The notes below the pieces were generated by a model that had not been told where the DNA came from, ran no database searches, and saw only the letters and a program-made list of their open reading frames with translations. A stretch of 31,992 bases of DNA from positions 1 through 31,992 of the forward strand of contig SLLU01000062.1 in assembly GCA_007133925.1 (NCBI GenBank), written 5' to 3'. The DNA comes from Candidatus Halarchaeoplasma halalkaliphilum (lineage in GTDB: Archaea > Thermoplasmatota > Thermoplasmata > Halarchaeoplasmatales > Halarchaeoplasmataceae). Of the stretch, positions 14,516-23,745 are shown one piece after another. The position numbers and the translations under genes were made by a program. Position 1 is the stretch's first letter. Each line of letters opens with the position of its first letter.

Positions 14516-17464
14516 ATGATGTTAGCATTGATAGGGCTATTGGTTTTGTTTGTGATTTTTATCTTGGTGGACGCTTACAGGTACAAAGTCCTCTTCAAGA
14601 TAGGTGTAAGAAATATACTCAGGAGAAAGGGGAATACCATAATAGTTATCATGGGATTGATGGTAGCTACAGCCATAATATCTTCGTCCCTCAGTGTGGG
14701 AGATACCATGGATTCCATGGTAGAGGACGAAATATATGAAGAATGGCATCTTACCGATGTGATTATTTACAATGTAACGGCCGAAGGAGATTACATCCCA
14801 ATGCCTTACAGAACTTACAATCACATGAAATCGGGTATAATGGAAATAGTTGAAAATGTAGAGGATGTGTGTGGTGAAATCCACGGGCATCTACCCATTT
14901 TCAATCCTGAAACAGCCCTGGTTCGACCGAATGCACTGTTCATCGGTATGGACTTTAACGAATCCGATGCTTTTGGTAACTTCTATGTGAACGGTGAAGT
15001 CTACGAACCCGCTCTTGGCGATATGGAGATATTCATCGATGAGCGTTTATCCAATGAACTGGATGCAAATAAGGGGGATTATCTTTGGCTCATAAACCCC
15101 GAACAGGGAGATTACCTCAATCTAACCGTAAAAGAAGTTATAGATAATTCAGGTAGAGCGGCATTCGGAGGACCTTCCAAGATAATCATGAACCTGGAAG
15201 ATGCACAGATGGCCCTTGCCATTCCGGATCAGATCAATTTCGTAAGAGTGGCATCCATAGGTGATGTTCATGAGGGTGCCCTTTACAGCGATCAGATCGC
15301 TTCGGATATAGATGAGTTGGTCATACAGGTCAACCCAGCATACAGATCATTAGGGGTGGGAGAAAGTAAAAATCAGATTTTGGAAACGTACAGGCAGGAT
15401 ATGTCCCTATTTACGGACCTATTCTTTATATTCGGAACTTTCTCCATCGTCGCCGGAATCATACTTGCAATAAATATTTTCGTGATGCTTGGTGAAGAAA
15501 GAAAATCCGAGATGGGTATGGCCAGAGCCGTGGGCATGAAAAGAATATCACTACAGAGGACCTTTTCTTACGAAGGATTGGTATACGCCATAGCCGCATC
15601 GATAGTTGGAATCTTTGTGGGTATAGGCGTAACTTACACTATATTTTACTTACTGGAAGACGTTTTCGTCAACGTGGGAGGAGGGTCTTCATTACTGGAT
15701 TATTTCACCGTCAAGATCGAGAGTATGATAATCGCCTTTGGCGCAGGGTTTATACTCACCATGGGCACGATCTATTTCTCCGTAAGACGGATTTCAAACT
15801 TAAATATCGTTAGAGCTATCCGGGATATACCAGAACCACCTTTATCCAAAACCAGCAGCAAATTCTTTTATATGGCCCTTCTCACATTGGTATTCGGGGG
15901 TATGGCAACCATGATGGGTATGCGTAACGAGATGTTAGCACCTGCTTTGACGGGAACCTCGTTACTCATTATTGGCACGGGTATGATATTCAGAAGATGG
16001 ATAGGAGACAGGATATCATTTACCGTCGTGGGAGTTTTCCTACTGTTATGGTGGCTATTGCCTCTTCAAAGATACGGCATATTCGTGGGTTACGAAGGCG
16101 GGCTTCCCATATTCATCCTCTCCGGGCTTTTCATAGTCACGGCGGGAGTGTTGATAGTGATGTTAAATGGGGAAATTATCACAAACCTGATAGAAAAGGT
16201 TTTCAGCTCAGAAAAGAGCTTCAAAGCCGTTGTGGTCTCTGCCATATCACACCCTATCAAAGAGAGATTTAGAACCGGTATGACCATATTCATCTTTGCA
16301 CTGATCATCTTTGCCATAACGGTCATGGGGATGATCGTAGGCATTTTTGATACCAACATGGCATTGATAATTGAAGAACAGTCAGGTGGTTATGAGATAT
16401 TCGGTGTCACCATGATGGGAGTATCCATCGATAATATACATGAATTGATAGAAAACGAGACCGCAACACCCAATCTCAGCATGGATTATTTCAACCATAT
16501 AGATACTGCTTACAGCGACAGCGTAGATATCTATGGTAGTTCGGACGGCTCTTTAGCCATAGGTATAGACGAAAATTTTGTGGATAACAGCACCTTCGGT
16601 ATGGCAAGCTATCTTGAGGAGTACGATTCCGCTAGAGACGTATGGAATGCGGTACTGGAGCCGAATTCCCCCTATGTGATAACCAATGCCCCAGGCCTAG
16701 GAGGAGGAGGGATGATGGGCGGAGGTGCAGCGTCACAGGTGGGTGCAGGCGAAAGCGTTGGTGCAGGTATCGACGACGAATTAGAGTTGGGTTCCATAAT
16801 CACTTTCATAAACAGAGACGGGGAGGCCGTAGAAAAGACCGTTATCGGCTTCATGGAACAGAATCTGATCCAGGGTTTCTTTATGTCAAAGGAAACCGCT
16901 GAAAATGATTTTGGTATAACATCTACAACCGTATTTTTCTTCAACGTTAGGGAAGAATACGACCCAGATGATATAGCACGTATAATAAACCAAGAATTTT
17001 TCGAATACGGGCTTCAAACCATAGTTGTTGATACCATCATAAGAGACGCACTCAGCGCCGCATTCATGTTCTTTGACCTTTTCCAAGGGTATATGGCATT
17101 GGGCTTGGTGATAGGGATCGCTGGTCTCGGCGTCATAAGCCTCAGGGCAGCACATGAGAGACGGATGGAAATAGGCATCATGAGGGCCGTGGGATTCGAA
17201 AGAAACATGATCCGATACTCCTTCCTCATAGAGAACTCGTTCATCACCATAGTAGGTATATTACTGGGAACCGTATTCGGCATCGCCATAGGATGGCTTC
17301 TATGGAATAGCTTATTCAACCCCATGGGCTGGGAGTTCACGATCCCGTGGTTTTCCATAATATCCATAGGGATAATCGCATATGGAGCCATGTTGCTGAC
17401 AGCAATGCCCAGTGCCAATAAGGCCAGCAAGGTTTCGGCTGCTGAAGCCCTCAGGTTCGATTAG
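14516..17464 (+). CDS. FtsX/MacB-type ABC permease, duplicated architecture (copy 1)
   Basis: The protein has 982 residues. Two N-terminal helices (3-20, 40-61) flank RNILRRKGNT. An extracytoplasmic domain runs to about 295, followed by a three-helix FtsX module with the motif MLGEERKSEMGMARAVGMKR. Further helices occupy about 445-560. A second half begins with a helix (FRTGMTIFIFALIIFAITVMG shortened to its core), a second ectodomain, and a second FtsX module with RRMEIGIMRAVGFERNMIRYSFLIENS near the C-terminus. This is the double-FtsX layout seen in many archaeal MacB-like permeases. About 726-754 is a glycine-rich loop absent from copy 2. The substrate is unknown; lipid, peptide or surface-protein handling are all possible. 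Confidence 0.9.
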   Translation: MMLALIGLLVLFVIFILVDAYRYKVLFKIGVRNILRRKGNTIIVIMGLMVATAIISSSLSVGDTMDSMVEDEIYEEWHLTDVIIYNVTAEGDYIPMPYRTYNHMKSGIMEIVENVEDVCGEIHGHLPIFNPETALVRPNALFIGMDFNESDAFGNFYVNGEVYEPALGDMEIFIDERLSNELDANKGDYLWLINPEQGDYLNLTVKEVIDNSGRAAFGGPSKIIMNLEDAQMALAIPDQINFVRVASIGDVHEGALYSDQIASDIDELVIQVNPAYRSLGVGESKNQILETYRQDMSLFTDLFFIFGTFSIVAGIILAINIFVMLGEERKSEMGMARAVGMKRISLQRTFSYEGLVYAIAASIVGIFVGIGVTYTIFYLLEDVFVNVGGGSSLLDYFTVKIESMIIAFGAGFILTMGTIYFSVRRISNLNIVRAIRDIPEPPLSKTSSKFFYMALLTLVFGGMATMMGMRNEMLAPALTGTSLLIIGTGMIFRRWIGDRISFTVVGVFLLLWWLLPLQRYGIFVGYEGGLPIFILSGLFIVTAGVLIVMLNGEIITNLIEKVFSSEKSFKAVVVSAISHPIKERFRTGMTIFIFALIIFAITVMGMIVGIFDTNMALIIEEQSGGYEIFGVTMMGVSIDNIHELIENETATPNLSMDYFNHIDTAYSDSVDIYGSSDGSLAIGIDENFVDNSTFGMASYLEEYDSARDVWNAVLEPNSPYVITNAPGLGGGGMMGGGAASQVGAGESVGAGIDDELELGSIITFINRDGEAVEKTVIGFMEQNLIQGFFMSKETAENDFGITSTTVFFFNVREEYDPDDIARIINQEFFEYGLQTIVVDTIIRDALSAAFMFFDLFQGYMALGLVIGIAGLGVISLRAAHERRMEIGIMRAVGFERNMIRYSFLIENSFITIVGILLGTVFGIAIGWLLWNSLFNPMGWEFTIPWFSIISIGIIAYGAMLLTAMPSANKASKVSAAEALRFD

Positions 17465-17510
17465 ACGTGCCTGCTAAAGGATGTTACTAACACCAAAAAA
17501 TGCAGTGAAG

Positions 17511-17551
17511 TTTAAATAAAACCTTTTCCAGTAAACAATGTCTACCCGGAG
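17511..17551 (+). promoter_or_regulatory. TATA promoter and SD of ABC pair copy 2
   Basis: tttaaataa at 17511-17519 lies about 42 nt before the ATG at 17561. GGAG at 17548-17551 is spaced 9 nt from it. The leader CCGGAG.CGATA is nearly the same as that preceding copy 1, so the leader seems to have been duplicated together with the genes. The 96-nt gap (17465-17560) suggests separate transcription of the second pair. Confidence 0.6.
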
Positions 17552-17560
17552 ACGATAACA

Positions 17561-18241
17561 ATGAAAAACATGATCTACGCCGAAGGGGTACACAAGTACT
17601 ACGATACAGGAGAAGTAAAGGTACATGCCCTCAGAGGATTGAATCTGTCCGTCAAGGATGGAGAGATGGTTGCAATCATAGGCCCTTCCGGTGCCGGAAA
17701 AACCACACTGATGAACTGCCTTTCAGGACTGGATACCATATCTGATGGTAAAATATGGCTTGACGGTAAAAATCTGGTGAACATGTCAGATAAAGAGAAA
17801 ACCCGGATGAGAGCACAAAAGATGGGATTCATATTCCAATTTTACAACCTCCTACCCGTTCTCACCGCTGTTGAGAACGTGGAGGTACCCCTGCTCCTTT
17901 CCGGAAAATCGAAGGATGCCCGAAGAAGAGCGGAAAAGGCTCTCAACATAGTGGGTCTCGGTCACAGATACGACCACCGGCCATCCGCCTTATCCGGTGG
18001 AGAAAGGCAGAGGGTAACCATCGCCAGGGCATTAGTTAACGAACCAGATATCATCTGGGCGGACGAACCCACTGGAGATCTCGACTCAAAAACATCCGAA
18101 AGGATCCTGGACATCCTTGTTAAACTCAACGAGATGATAGGACACACCATGGTTTTGATTACCCACGAAAGGGATATCGCAGAGAGGGCGGACAGAATTC
18201 TTTACATGGAAAACGGCGTCATCAAAAAAAGGCTAAAATAG
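17561..18241 (+). CDS. ABC transporter ATPase, MacB/LolD type (copy 2)
   Basis: This 226-residue paralogue of copy 1 is about 70-75% identical by eye. It has GPSGAGKTT (Walker A, 41-49), LSGGERQRVTIAR (144-156) and IIWADEPTGDLD (164-175), with the same Q-loop FQFYNLLPVLTAVENVEVP. The Walker A Cys of copy 1 is Ala here. It precedes its own permease by 9 nt. Keeping the catalytic residues in both copies suggests that both are active ATPases, perhaps with different permease partners or cargo. Confidence 0.95.
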   Translation: MKNMIYAEGVHKYYDTGEVKVHALRGLNLSVKDGEMVAIIGPSGAGKTTLMNCLSGLDTISDGKIWLDGKNLVNMSDKEKTRMRAQKMGFIFQFYNLLPVLTAVENVEVPLLLSGKSKDARRRAEKALNIVGLGHRYDHRPSALSGGERQRVTIARALVNEPDIIWADEPTGDLDSKTSERILDILVKLNEMIGHTMVLITHERDIAERADRILYMENGVIKKRLK

Positions 18242-18250
18242 GGGTTTCCG

Positions 18251-21127
18251 ATGGTCCTATTACCGCTGATATTGATATTGGTGGTCATACTTACAATTAT
18301 CATCGATGCATTCAATCACCCGGTATTGTTCAAGATAAGTTATAGGAACATTTTTCGGAGAAAAACGAACACGGTAATCGTGATCTTTGGGCTCATGGTG
18401 GCCACTTCCATAATATCCGCATCCCTGGGAGTGGGAGACACCATGGATAACATGGTTGAGGATGAGATACTCAGTGAATGGCAGTATACCGATGTTACCG
18501 TTTTCAACACCACTACCCAGGGGGACTACGTCCCCATAGACCATCAATTGTATCTTGATCTAAAAACAGATATTTTCAATATCGAAAACGTTAGATCCAC
18601 CGTAGGAGAGGTACACGGTAGGGTACCGGTTGAAAACCCTGATTCACAACTGATCGAACCAAATGTTCGCCTTATAGGGATGGATTTCCATGAATCTTAC
18701 GATTTCGGGGAATTCTATGTGAATGGTAGGATATACGAACCTGCACTAGAAGAAAACGAGATATTCATAGATGCCGCACTTGCAAGGGGTCTTGAGGCGG
18801 AAAGGGGTGATACCCTGACATTATACACCCTGGAACCCATGGATGCGAAGGATTACGTTATTCGGGAAATTATAGATAACCAGGGGCGCCCTTCATACGG
18901 TGGGAAAAACAAGATAATCATGACCCTGACCGAGGGACAGATGGTTTTAGGCATACCGGATCAGATCAACTTCATAAGAGTTACGTCCATAGGGGATATA
19001 CAAGACGGAGCCAGATACAGTGATCAAATATTCCATGATATCGCGGGACTCATAGAAGATAATCCTGAATACGGTGCGGTCACGGCCGTAGGCAATAAAA
19101 ATGAGATCCTTCAGGATTACAAAGATCGGATGTCACAATTCATGGATATCTTCTTCATACTAGGTTCTTTCTGTATAATCGCGGGCATCATACTCGCGGT
19201 GAACATCTTTGTTATGCTGGGAGAAGAACGTAAGTCGGAACTGGGCATAATCAGAGCCGTGGGGATGAAGAGAAGATATCTCAGAAGATTGTTTTCCTAT
19301 GAAGGATTGATATATTCCGCCGCTGCGTCATTCATAGGAATATTTGTGGGTGTTGTACTTACAAATTTGGTTTTTTATCTGATGGACGATATACTGGCAT
19401 TGTTCGGAGGAGATATTTCTTTGCTGGATTACTATTATGTCAACCCGGATAGCCTGGTGTTGGCTTTCAGCGTGGGATTCTTGCTGAGCATGGGAACCAT
19501 TTTATTCTCAGTAACGAGGATATCCAATTTGAACATCGTAAGAGCCATCAAAAGTCTACCTGAACCCCCGGTACCAAAAGAAAGTAAAGTGTTTTTTCAT
19601 CTGGCTATTTGCGGTTTAATAGTAGGCGTAACTCTCATGACAACTGGTTTCATGATAGAGAGATTATGGTTGCCTGTGACCGGTGTGTCCCTGATCATAA
19701 TGGGTACGGGAACTATCATAAGAAGGTGGACAGGTGATAGGATAGCATACACCGTGGTCGGGATTTTTTTACTGGTCTGGTGGCTGATACCCTTCGAATT
19801 ACTTGGTTTGTTCCAGGGGTACTCCATGGGATTGGAGATGTTCGTGCTTTCGGGATTATTCGTGGTCACCGCAGGTGTTCTTATAATCATGTTGAATGGC
19901 CATGTTCTCATCGATTGGACAAAGGATGTGGTCAGATCCGAAAAGGGGTTCAAGGCGGTGATGCTCACGGCCATATCTCACCCACTGAAAGAGAGGTTCA
20001 GGACGGGTATGACCATTTTCATTTTCGCACTGATCATCTTCGCCATAACGGTCATGGGGATGGTTGTGGGTATATTCGATACCAATATCGATAGGATGGT
20101 GGAGGAATATTCAGGAGGATACGACATAGTAGGGTTGAGTTTTGGAAGACCGATAGATGATATACAAAGGGAGATCGTCGAAAGTCAAAACCTCAGTATG
20201 GAAGACTTCAACCATATAGATGCGGCCCATAGAGGAATAGTAGATATCAAGATTACCGAACGATCCACTGGTACCGTGATAGGAGTGGATAGGAATTTTG
20301 TGGCGAATAGCACTTTTGGTATGACACTTTACATGGATAAATACGGATCTCCGGAAGAGGTATGGGAAGCCGTGATGTCCGACCCATACCTTGTTATAAC
20401 CAACGCACCCCCCAACGATTTCGGACCTCCCATGGAGATGGATATCGAACTGGGTTCGACGGTGGTGTTCTATGACGAGGGTGACAGACCGGTTAATAAA
20501 ACAGTAGTGGGTTTCATGGACCAATATTTCATCAACGGTTTTTTCATGTCCAAGGAAGCAGTTGAAGTACATCATAACATATCTTCCAGCACACTGTTCT
20601 TTTTCAACATCAAGGAGGGAGTAGATGCTGATGCCCTTGCCATAGAGATGAACAAGGAATTCATTCGGTACGGATTCCAGACAATCGTCATAGCTACGGT
20701 GGTACAGGATGCCCTGAGTGCAGCATACATGTTCTTCAACCTGTTCACCGGATTCATGGGCCTGGGATTGGTGGTAGGTATCGCTGGTCTGGGTGTGATC
20801 AGTTTGAGGTCCGTTTACGAGAGACGTCTGGAGATAGGAATGATGAGGGCTATCGGTTTCAAAAGAAGGATGATAAGATACGTATTTCTAATGGAAAATT
20901 CTTTCATAACCATCACTGGTATCATCCTAGGATCAGTCCTGGGAATCGCCCTTGGCTGGCTTTTATGGTTTGACGGGTTCGAACCCATGGGTTGGAAATT
21001 CTATGTGCCATGGAATTCCATATTAATGGTAGGCCTCATCGCCTACGGAGCCATGTTCCTGACTGCGATCCCCAGCGCCCACAAGGCGAGCAAAGTAACC
21101 CCTTCCGAAGCTCTCCGGTTCGAATGA
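18251..21127 (+). CDS. FtsX/MacB-type ABC permease, duplicated architecture (copy 2)
   Basis: This 958-residue paralogue aligns end to end with copy 1: the same N-terminal helix pair around RNIFRRKTNT, an ectodomain with GMDFHESYDFGEFYVNGR (copy 1 has GMDFNESDAFGNFYVNGE), MLGEERKSELGIIRAVGMKR, a middle helix group, then RRLEIGMMRAIGFKRRMIRY and the terminal HKASKV.P.EALRFE. Helices and FtsX motifs are the most alike; the second ectodomain (about residues 610-820) diverges most. That pattern fits duplication followed by specialisation of the outward-facing, substrate- or partner-contacting part. The glycine-rich loop of copy 1 is replaced by a short PPNDFGPPMEMD segment. Confidence 0.92.
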   Translation: MVLLPLILILVVILTIIIDAFNHPVLFKISYRNIFRRKTNTVIVIFGLMVATSIISASLGVGDTMDNMVEDEILSEWQYTDVTVFNTTTQGDYVPIDHQLYLDLKTDIFNIENVRSTVGEVHGRVPVENPDSQLIEPNVRLIGMDFHESYDFGEFYVNGRIYEPALEENEIFIDAALARGLEAERGDTLTLYTLEPMDAKDYVIREIIDNQGRPSYGGKNKIIMTLTEGQMVLGIPDQINFIRVTSIGDIQDGARYSDQIFHDIAGLIEDNPEYGAVTAVGNKNEILQDYKDRMSQFMDIFFILGSFCIIAGIILAVNIFVMLGEERKSELGIIRAVGMKRRYLRRLFSYEGLIYSAAASFIGIFVGVVLTNLVFYLMDDILALFGGDISLLDYYYVNPDSLVLAFSVGFLLSMGTILFSVTRISNLNIVRAIKSLPEPPVPKESKVFFHLAICGLIVGVTLMTTGFMIERLWLPVTGVSLIIMGTGTIIRRWTGDRIAYTVVGIFLLVWWLIPFELLGLFQGYSMGLEMFVLSGLFVVTAGVLIIMLNGHVLIDWTKDVVRSEKGFKAVMLTAISHPLKERFRTGMTIFIFALIIFAITVMGMVVGIFDTNIDRMVEEYSGGYDIVGLSFGRPIDDIQREIVESQNLSMEDFNHIDAAHRGIVDIKITERSTGTVIGVDRNFVANSTFGMTLYMDKYGSPEEVWEAVMSDPYLVITNAPPNDFGPPMEMDIELGSTVVFYDEGDRPVNKTVVGFMDQYFINGFFMSKEAVEVHHNISSSTLFFFNIKEGVDADALAIEMNKEFIRYGFQTIVIATVVQDALSAAYMFFNLFTGFMGLGLVVGIAGLGVISLRSVYERRLEIGMMRAIGFKRRMIRYVFLMENSFITITGIILGSVLGIALGWLLWFDGFEPMGWKFYVPWNSILMVGLIAYGAMFLTAIPSAHKASKVTPSEALRFE

Positions 21128-21146
21128 TAGGGCTATCAGAAACCAT

Positions 21147-21153
21147 TTTATAT
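21147..21153 (+). promoter_or_regulatory. TATA box of the DUF401 gene
   Basis: tttatat lies 24-30 nt upstream of the ATG at 21177, predicting a leaderless transcript. There is no SD before this ATG. Confidence 0.6.
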
Positions 21154-21176
21154 TGCCTGAGTAACATTACCCCGCA

Positions 21177-22388
21177 ATGTACGAGCTCATAGGTGTTGGT
21201 ATTTCTTTTTTGGTACTCGGCATACTGATTTCAAAAAAGATTGAATTCGGCATAGCCCTCCTTGCAGCCACTGGCATACTGTTGATCACAAACGAACCCA
21301 CCATGAGATCATTGGTTTGGATGTCAGAGATATTATCGGAAAGAGAAACCATCAATCTCGTACTGGTAATATTGCTCATCGGCTTGATCGGATACATATA
21401 TAGGGATTCCGGGCAGGTCCGCAGGATCATCTTGGAACTTCAAAACGCACTCCCGGACCGAAGGATGGTCATAGCTTCCATCCCGGCAATATTCGGCCTT
21501 CTTCCCATGCCTGGAGGAGCTCTGGTATCCGCTCCTATGATCGATCAAGAGGGAACCGATCTGGGTATAGACGGGGTTCACAAAGCATTCCTGAATTGGT
21601 GGTTCAGACACGCCTGGTTTTCCATTTATCCCCTGGATATGGGTTTGATATTTGCAGCCAGCATAGCAGGTGTCAGCATATACCATATAGCCCTTTTCAA
21701 CCTCCCCATATTCGTCATACACGTGATGGCCGGGATAACGTTCGGGCTCAGGGGTATCGAAGTGGAAAGTGTAGAACAAAATGGAAGGGTAAACATATTC
21801 TTCCTCATCTACGATTTCCTGCCCATAATCTCAGCACTTATGTTGAACATACTTCTGGGTATCCCCCTTTATATCTGCCTGATGCTGGCAGTGATCATAC
21901 TCCTTCTGCAGAACCATAGTCACTATACCCGAAAAAAGATCCCATCCCTTATGAAAGACGGTCTTTCAACCAAGCTGTTCATGGCTGCCCTGGGGATCAT
22001 GCTTTTCAAAGGAACTATAGAAAGGACAGAAGCCCTTATTCCGGTAGTTGATATACTGGAAGGACAGGTGCCCCTTGTCTTTGTAGTTCTGCTGGGTGGA
22101 TTCCTGGTTGGTCTCATGATAGGACATCTTCCCGCGGCGGTGGGGATAAGCTTCCCCATCCTCGTTCCCATGATCCCAAACATGAATTTTCAGATAGCCG
22201 CTGCCATGTTCCTATTTGTTTTTCTGGGATACCTGATATCACCCATCCATCTGTGCATAGTGCTCACCCTGGAATACTATAAGGCGGATATGAAAAGATT
22301 CTATATCCGGGCCGCGGGAGCGATTCTCAGCCTGATTGCCACAGTGATCCTATGGCTTCTGTTCACAGGCACATTTTTCTTGTTCTGA
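21177..22388 (+). CDS. DUF401 family integral membrane transporter
   Basis: The protein has 403 residues and about 10 hydrophobic helices. The motif GLLPMPGGALVSAP (107-120) is the hallmark of the DUF401 family, which belongs with the ion-transporter (IT) superfamily of Na+/H+-coupled carriers such as gluconate and citrate permeases. Two related halves are visible: the second repeats a hydrophobic hairpin around GHLPAAVGISFPILVPMIP. The substrate is not known for the family; an organic anion is a reasonable guess. The gene stops 3 nt before the convergent acyl-CoA dehydrogenase gene, so there is no separate terminator. Confidence 0.85.
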   Translation: MYELIGVGISFLVLGILISKKIEFGIALLAATGILLITNEPTMRSLVWMSEILSERETINLVLVILLIGLIGYIYRDSGQVRRIILELQNALPDRRMVIASIPAIFGLLPMPGGALVSAPMIDQEGTDLGIDGVHKAFLNWWFRHAWFSIYPLDMGLIFAASIAGVSIYHIALFNLPIFVIHVMAGITFGLRGIEVESVEQNGRVNIFFLIYDFLPIISALMLNILLGIPLYICLMLAVIILLLQNHSHYTRKKIPSLMKDGLSTKLFMAALGIMLFKGTIERTEALIPVVDILEGQVPLVFVVLLGGFLVGLMIGHLPAAVGISFPILVPMIPNMNFQIAAAMFLFVFLGYLISPIHLCIVLTLEYYKADMKRFYIRAAGAILSLIATVILWLLFTGTFFLF

Positions 22389-22391
22389 ACA

Positions 22392-23663
22392 TCACCGATA
22401 CGGTAAATAATCCGCACCCAGGGTTTCTCTACCTATCACTATCTTTTGAATATTTGCGCCCCCTTCTGCGCCCACACAGTAGGACATCACTCCCCGCCAT
22501 GCGGTCTCAAATATGAACTCGGAGCTGTAACCCGCAGCACCCAGCCAATGCATGGCATCGTCCGCTGTATCCTTGGCGAGATGAGGTGTCTTGTATTTGA
22601 CCATGGATATCCACTTGGCGATCTCCTTGGGAGAATATGTCTTCGCTTTACCGGTCCTAGCCGACCAACCCTCCTCGTCGTACCTAACATCCTGCATAAC
22701 CGCCACTTTCTTGACCATGAGATTGCTGGCCTCCATCTCCATGTACCGTTCAACGAATTCGAATTGTATGCCCTCATACTTTGCAAGGGGTCTGCCGAAG
22801 GTATGCCTTTCCTTTATGTAGTCCGCAGCCTCCTCCAGTATGCGTCGGGTGACGCCAACGGCACTGGCACCTATGAGTATACGGGCATTATCAAAGCCCT
22901 CCATGGTCTGATAGAACCCCTTTCCCTCTTCACCCAACATATGTTCTTCGGGTACCCTCACGTCTTCCATTATGAACCCTCCGGTGGAGATCGCATTCCT
23001 ACCGGCATTGTTGTAGGGTTCAGCAGGGGTCAGGCCTTCGGAATCGATGGGGACGAAAAAGGCGGTCATGTTTTTATGAGGTGCCTCGGGGATTTTGGGT
23101 CCCGTTCGAACGTTCACCCAATAACCTCCACCGATATTCTTGGCTTCCTGAACACCGCTGATAAATGTTTTTTCACCGTTCAACACCCACTCATCACCTT
23201 CTTTTCTACCCGTGCATTTGAAGTTTGACACATCGGAACCACCACCGGGTTCTGTGGTTGCTATACCAACATACTTTTCTCCACGGATGGCAGGCTTGAT
23301 GAACTTCTCTCGGATCTCTTCATTGGCATACCGGTCTATGGTGAACCCCCACCCGGTGCCCACCGCCATGAAACCCGCTGCGGTGGCTATGCTGGGATCT
23401 ATGTATCCTATGACTTCGGATATGAGGGCTTGATCACTCCATCGGAGACCAAGACCTCCCCGTTCCTTGGGTACGGTTCCCATTATAACGCCCAGATCGG
23501 CCAAGCCCTTGATTATATCAGCCGGAAACGGTGACCCGTCCCGATTCATCTTGATCACTCGGTCCAGGGGCAAGTTCCTCTCGGCCCATTTTAAAATGCT
23601 GTTCTTGAACAATTTCTGTTCATCGGTGAGATCTCTTTCGTCCCATAGGTTAGTTTCAGCCAT
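22392..23663 (-). CDS. Acyl-CoA dehydrogenase family protein
   Basis: The protein has 423 residues, within the usual acyl-CoA dehydrogenase range. An all-helical N-terminal domain is followed by the beta domain with CATTEPGGGSDVSNF-like residues (IATTEPGGGSDVSNF) and GEKTFISG, which bind FAD and acyl-CoA. The C-terminal helical domain has HTFGRPLAKYEGIQF and DDAMHWLGAAGYSSE. In AEGGANIQKIVIGRE, Glu400 aligns with the catalytic base of medium-chain enzymes (YEGTAQIQ), so the enzyme should be active. The reaction is FAD-linked alpha,beta-desaturation of an acyl-CoA; a branched-chain or amino-acid-derived acyl-CoA would suit a peptide fermenter, but that is inference. ATG at 23663 has AGGTGG 4-5 nt upstream. 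Confidence 0.93.
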   Translation of the reverse strand: MAETNLWDERDLTDEQKLFKNSILKWAERNLPLDRVIKMNRDGSPFPADIIKGLADLGVIMGTVPKERGGLGLRWSDQALISEVIGYIDPSIATAAGFMAVGTGWGFTIDRYANEEIREKFIKPAIRGEKYVGIATTEPGGGSDVSNFKCTGRKEGDEWVLNGEKTFISGVQEAKNIGGGYWVNVRTGPKIPEAPHKNMTAFFVPIDSEGLTPAEPYNNAGRNAISTGGFIMEDVRVPEEHMLGEEGKGFYQTMEGFDNARILIGASAVGVTRRILEEAADYIKERHTFGRPLAKYEGIQFEFVERYMEMEASNLMVKKVAVMQDVRYDEEGWSARTGKAKTYSPKEIAKWISMVKYKTPHLAKDTADDAMHWLGAAGYSSEFIFETAWRGVMSYCVGAEGGANIQKIVIGRETLGADYLPYR

Positions 23664-23683
23664 TATACCACCTAAATATATGA

Positions 23684-23729
23684 AGCCCAAAGGGGCTGAT
23701 CACTCTAGAAAAACTAGATGTATTATAAC
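23684..23729 (-). promoter_or_regulatory. Promoter and two inverted repeats upstream of the acyl-CoA dehydrogenase
   Basis: On the minus strand, a TATA-like agttataata maps to about 23721-23729. Downstream of it are two short perfect inverted repeats: TCTAG-5 nt-CTAGA (23704-23718) and AGCCC-4 nt-GGGCT (23684-23697). The first would fall between TATA and the transcription start, a plausible repressor site; the second would fall in the leader before the SD. Confidence 0.4.
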
Positions 23730-23745
23730 TTTTGGATGAGGTACT

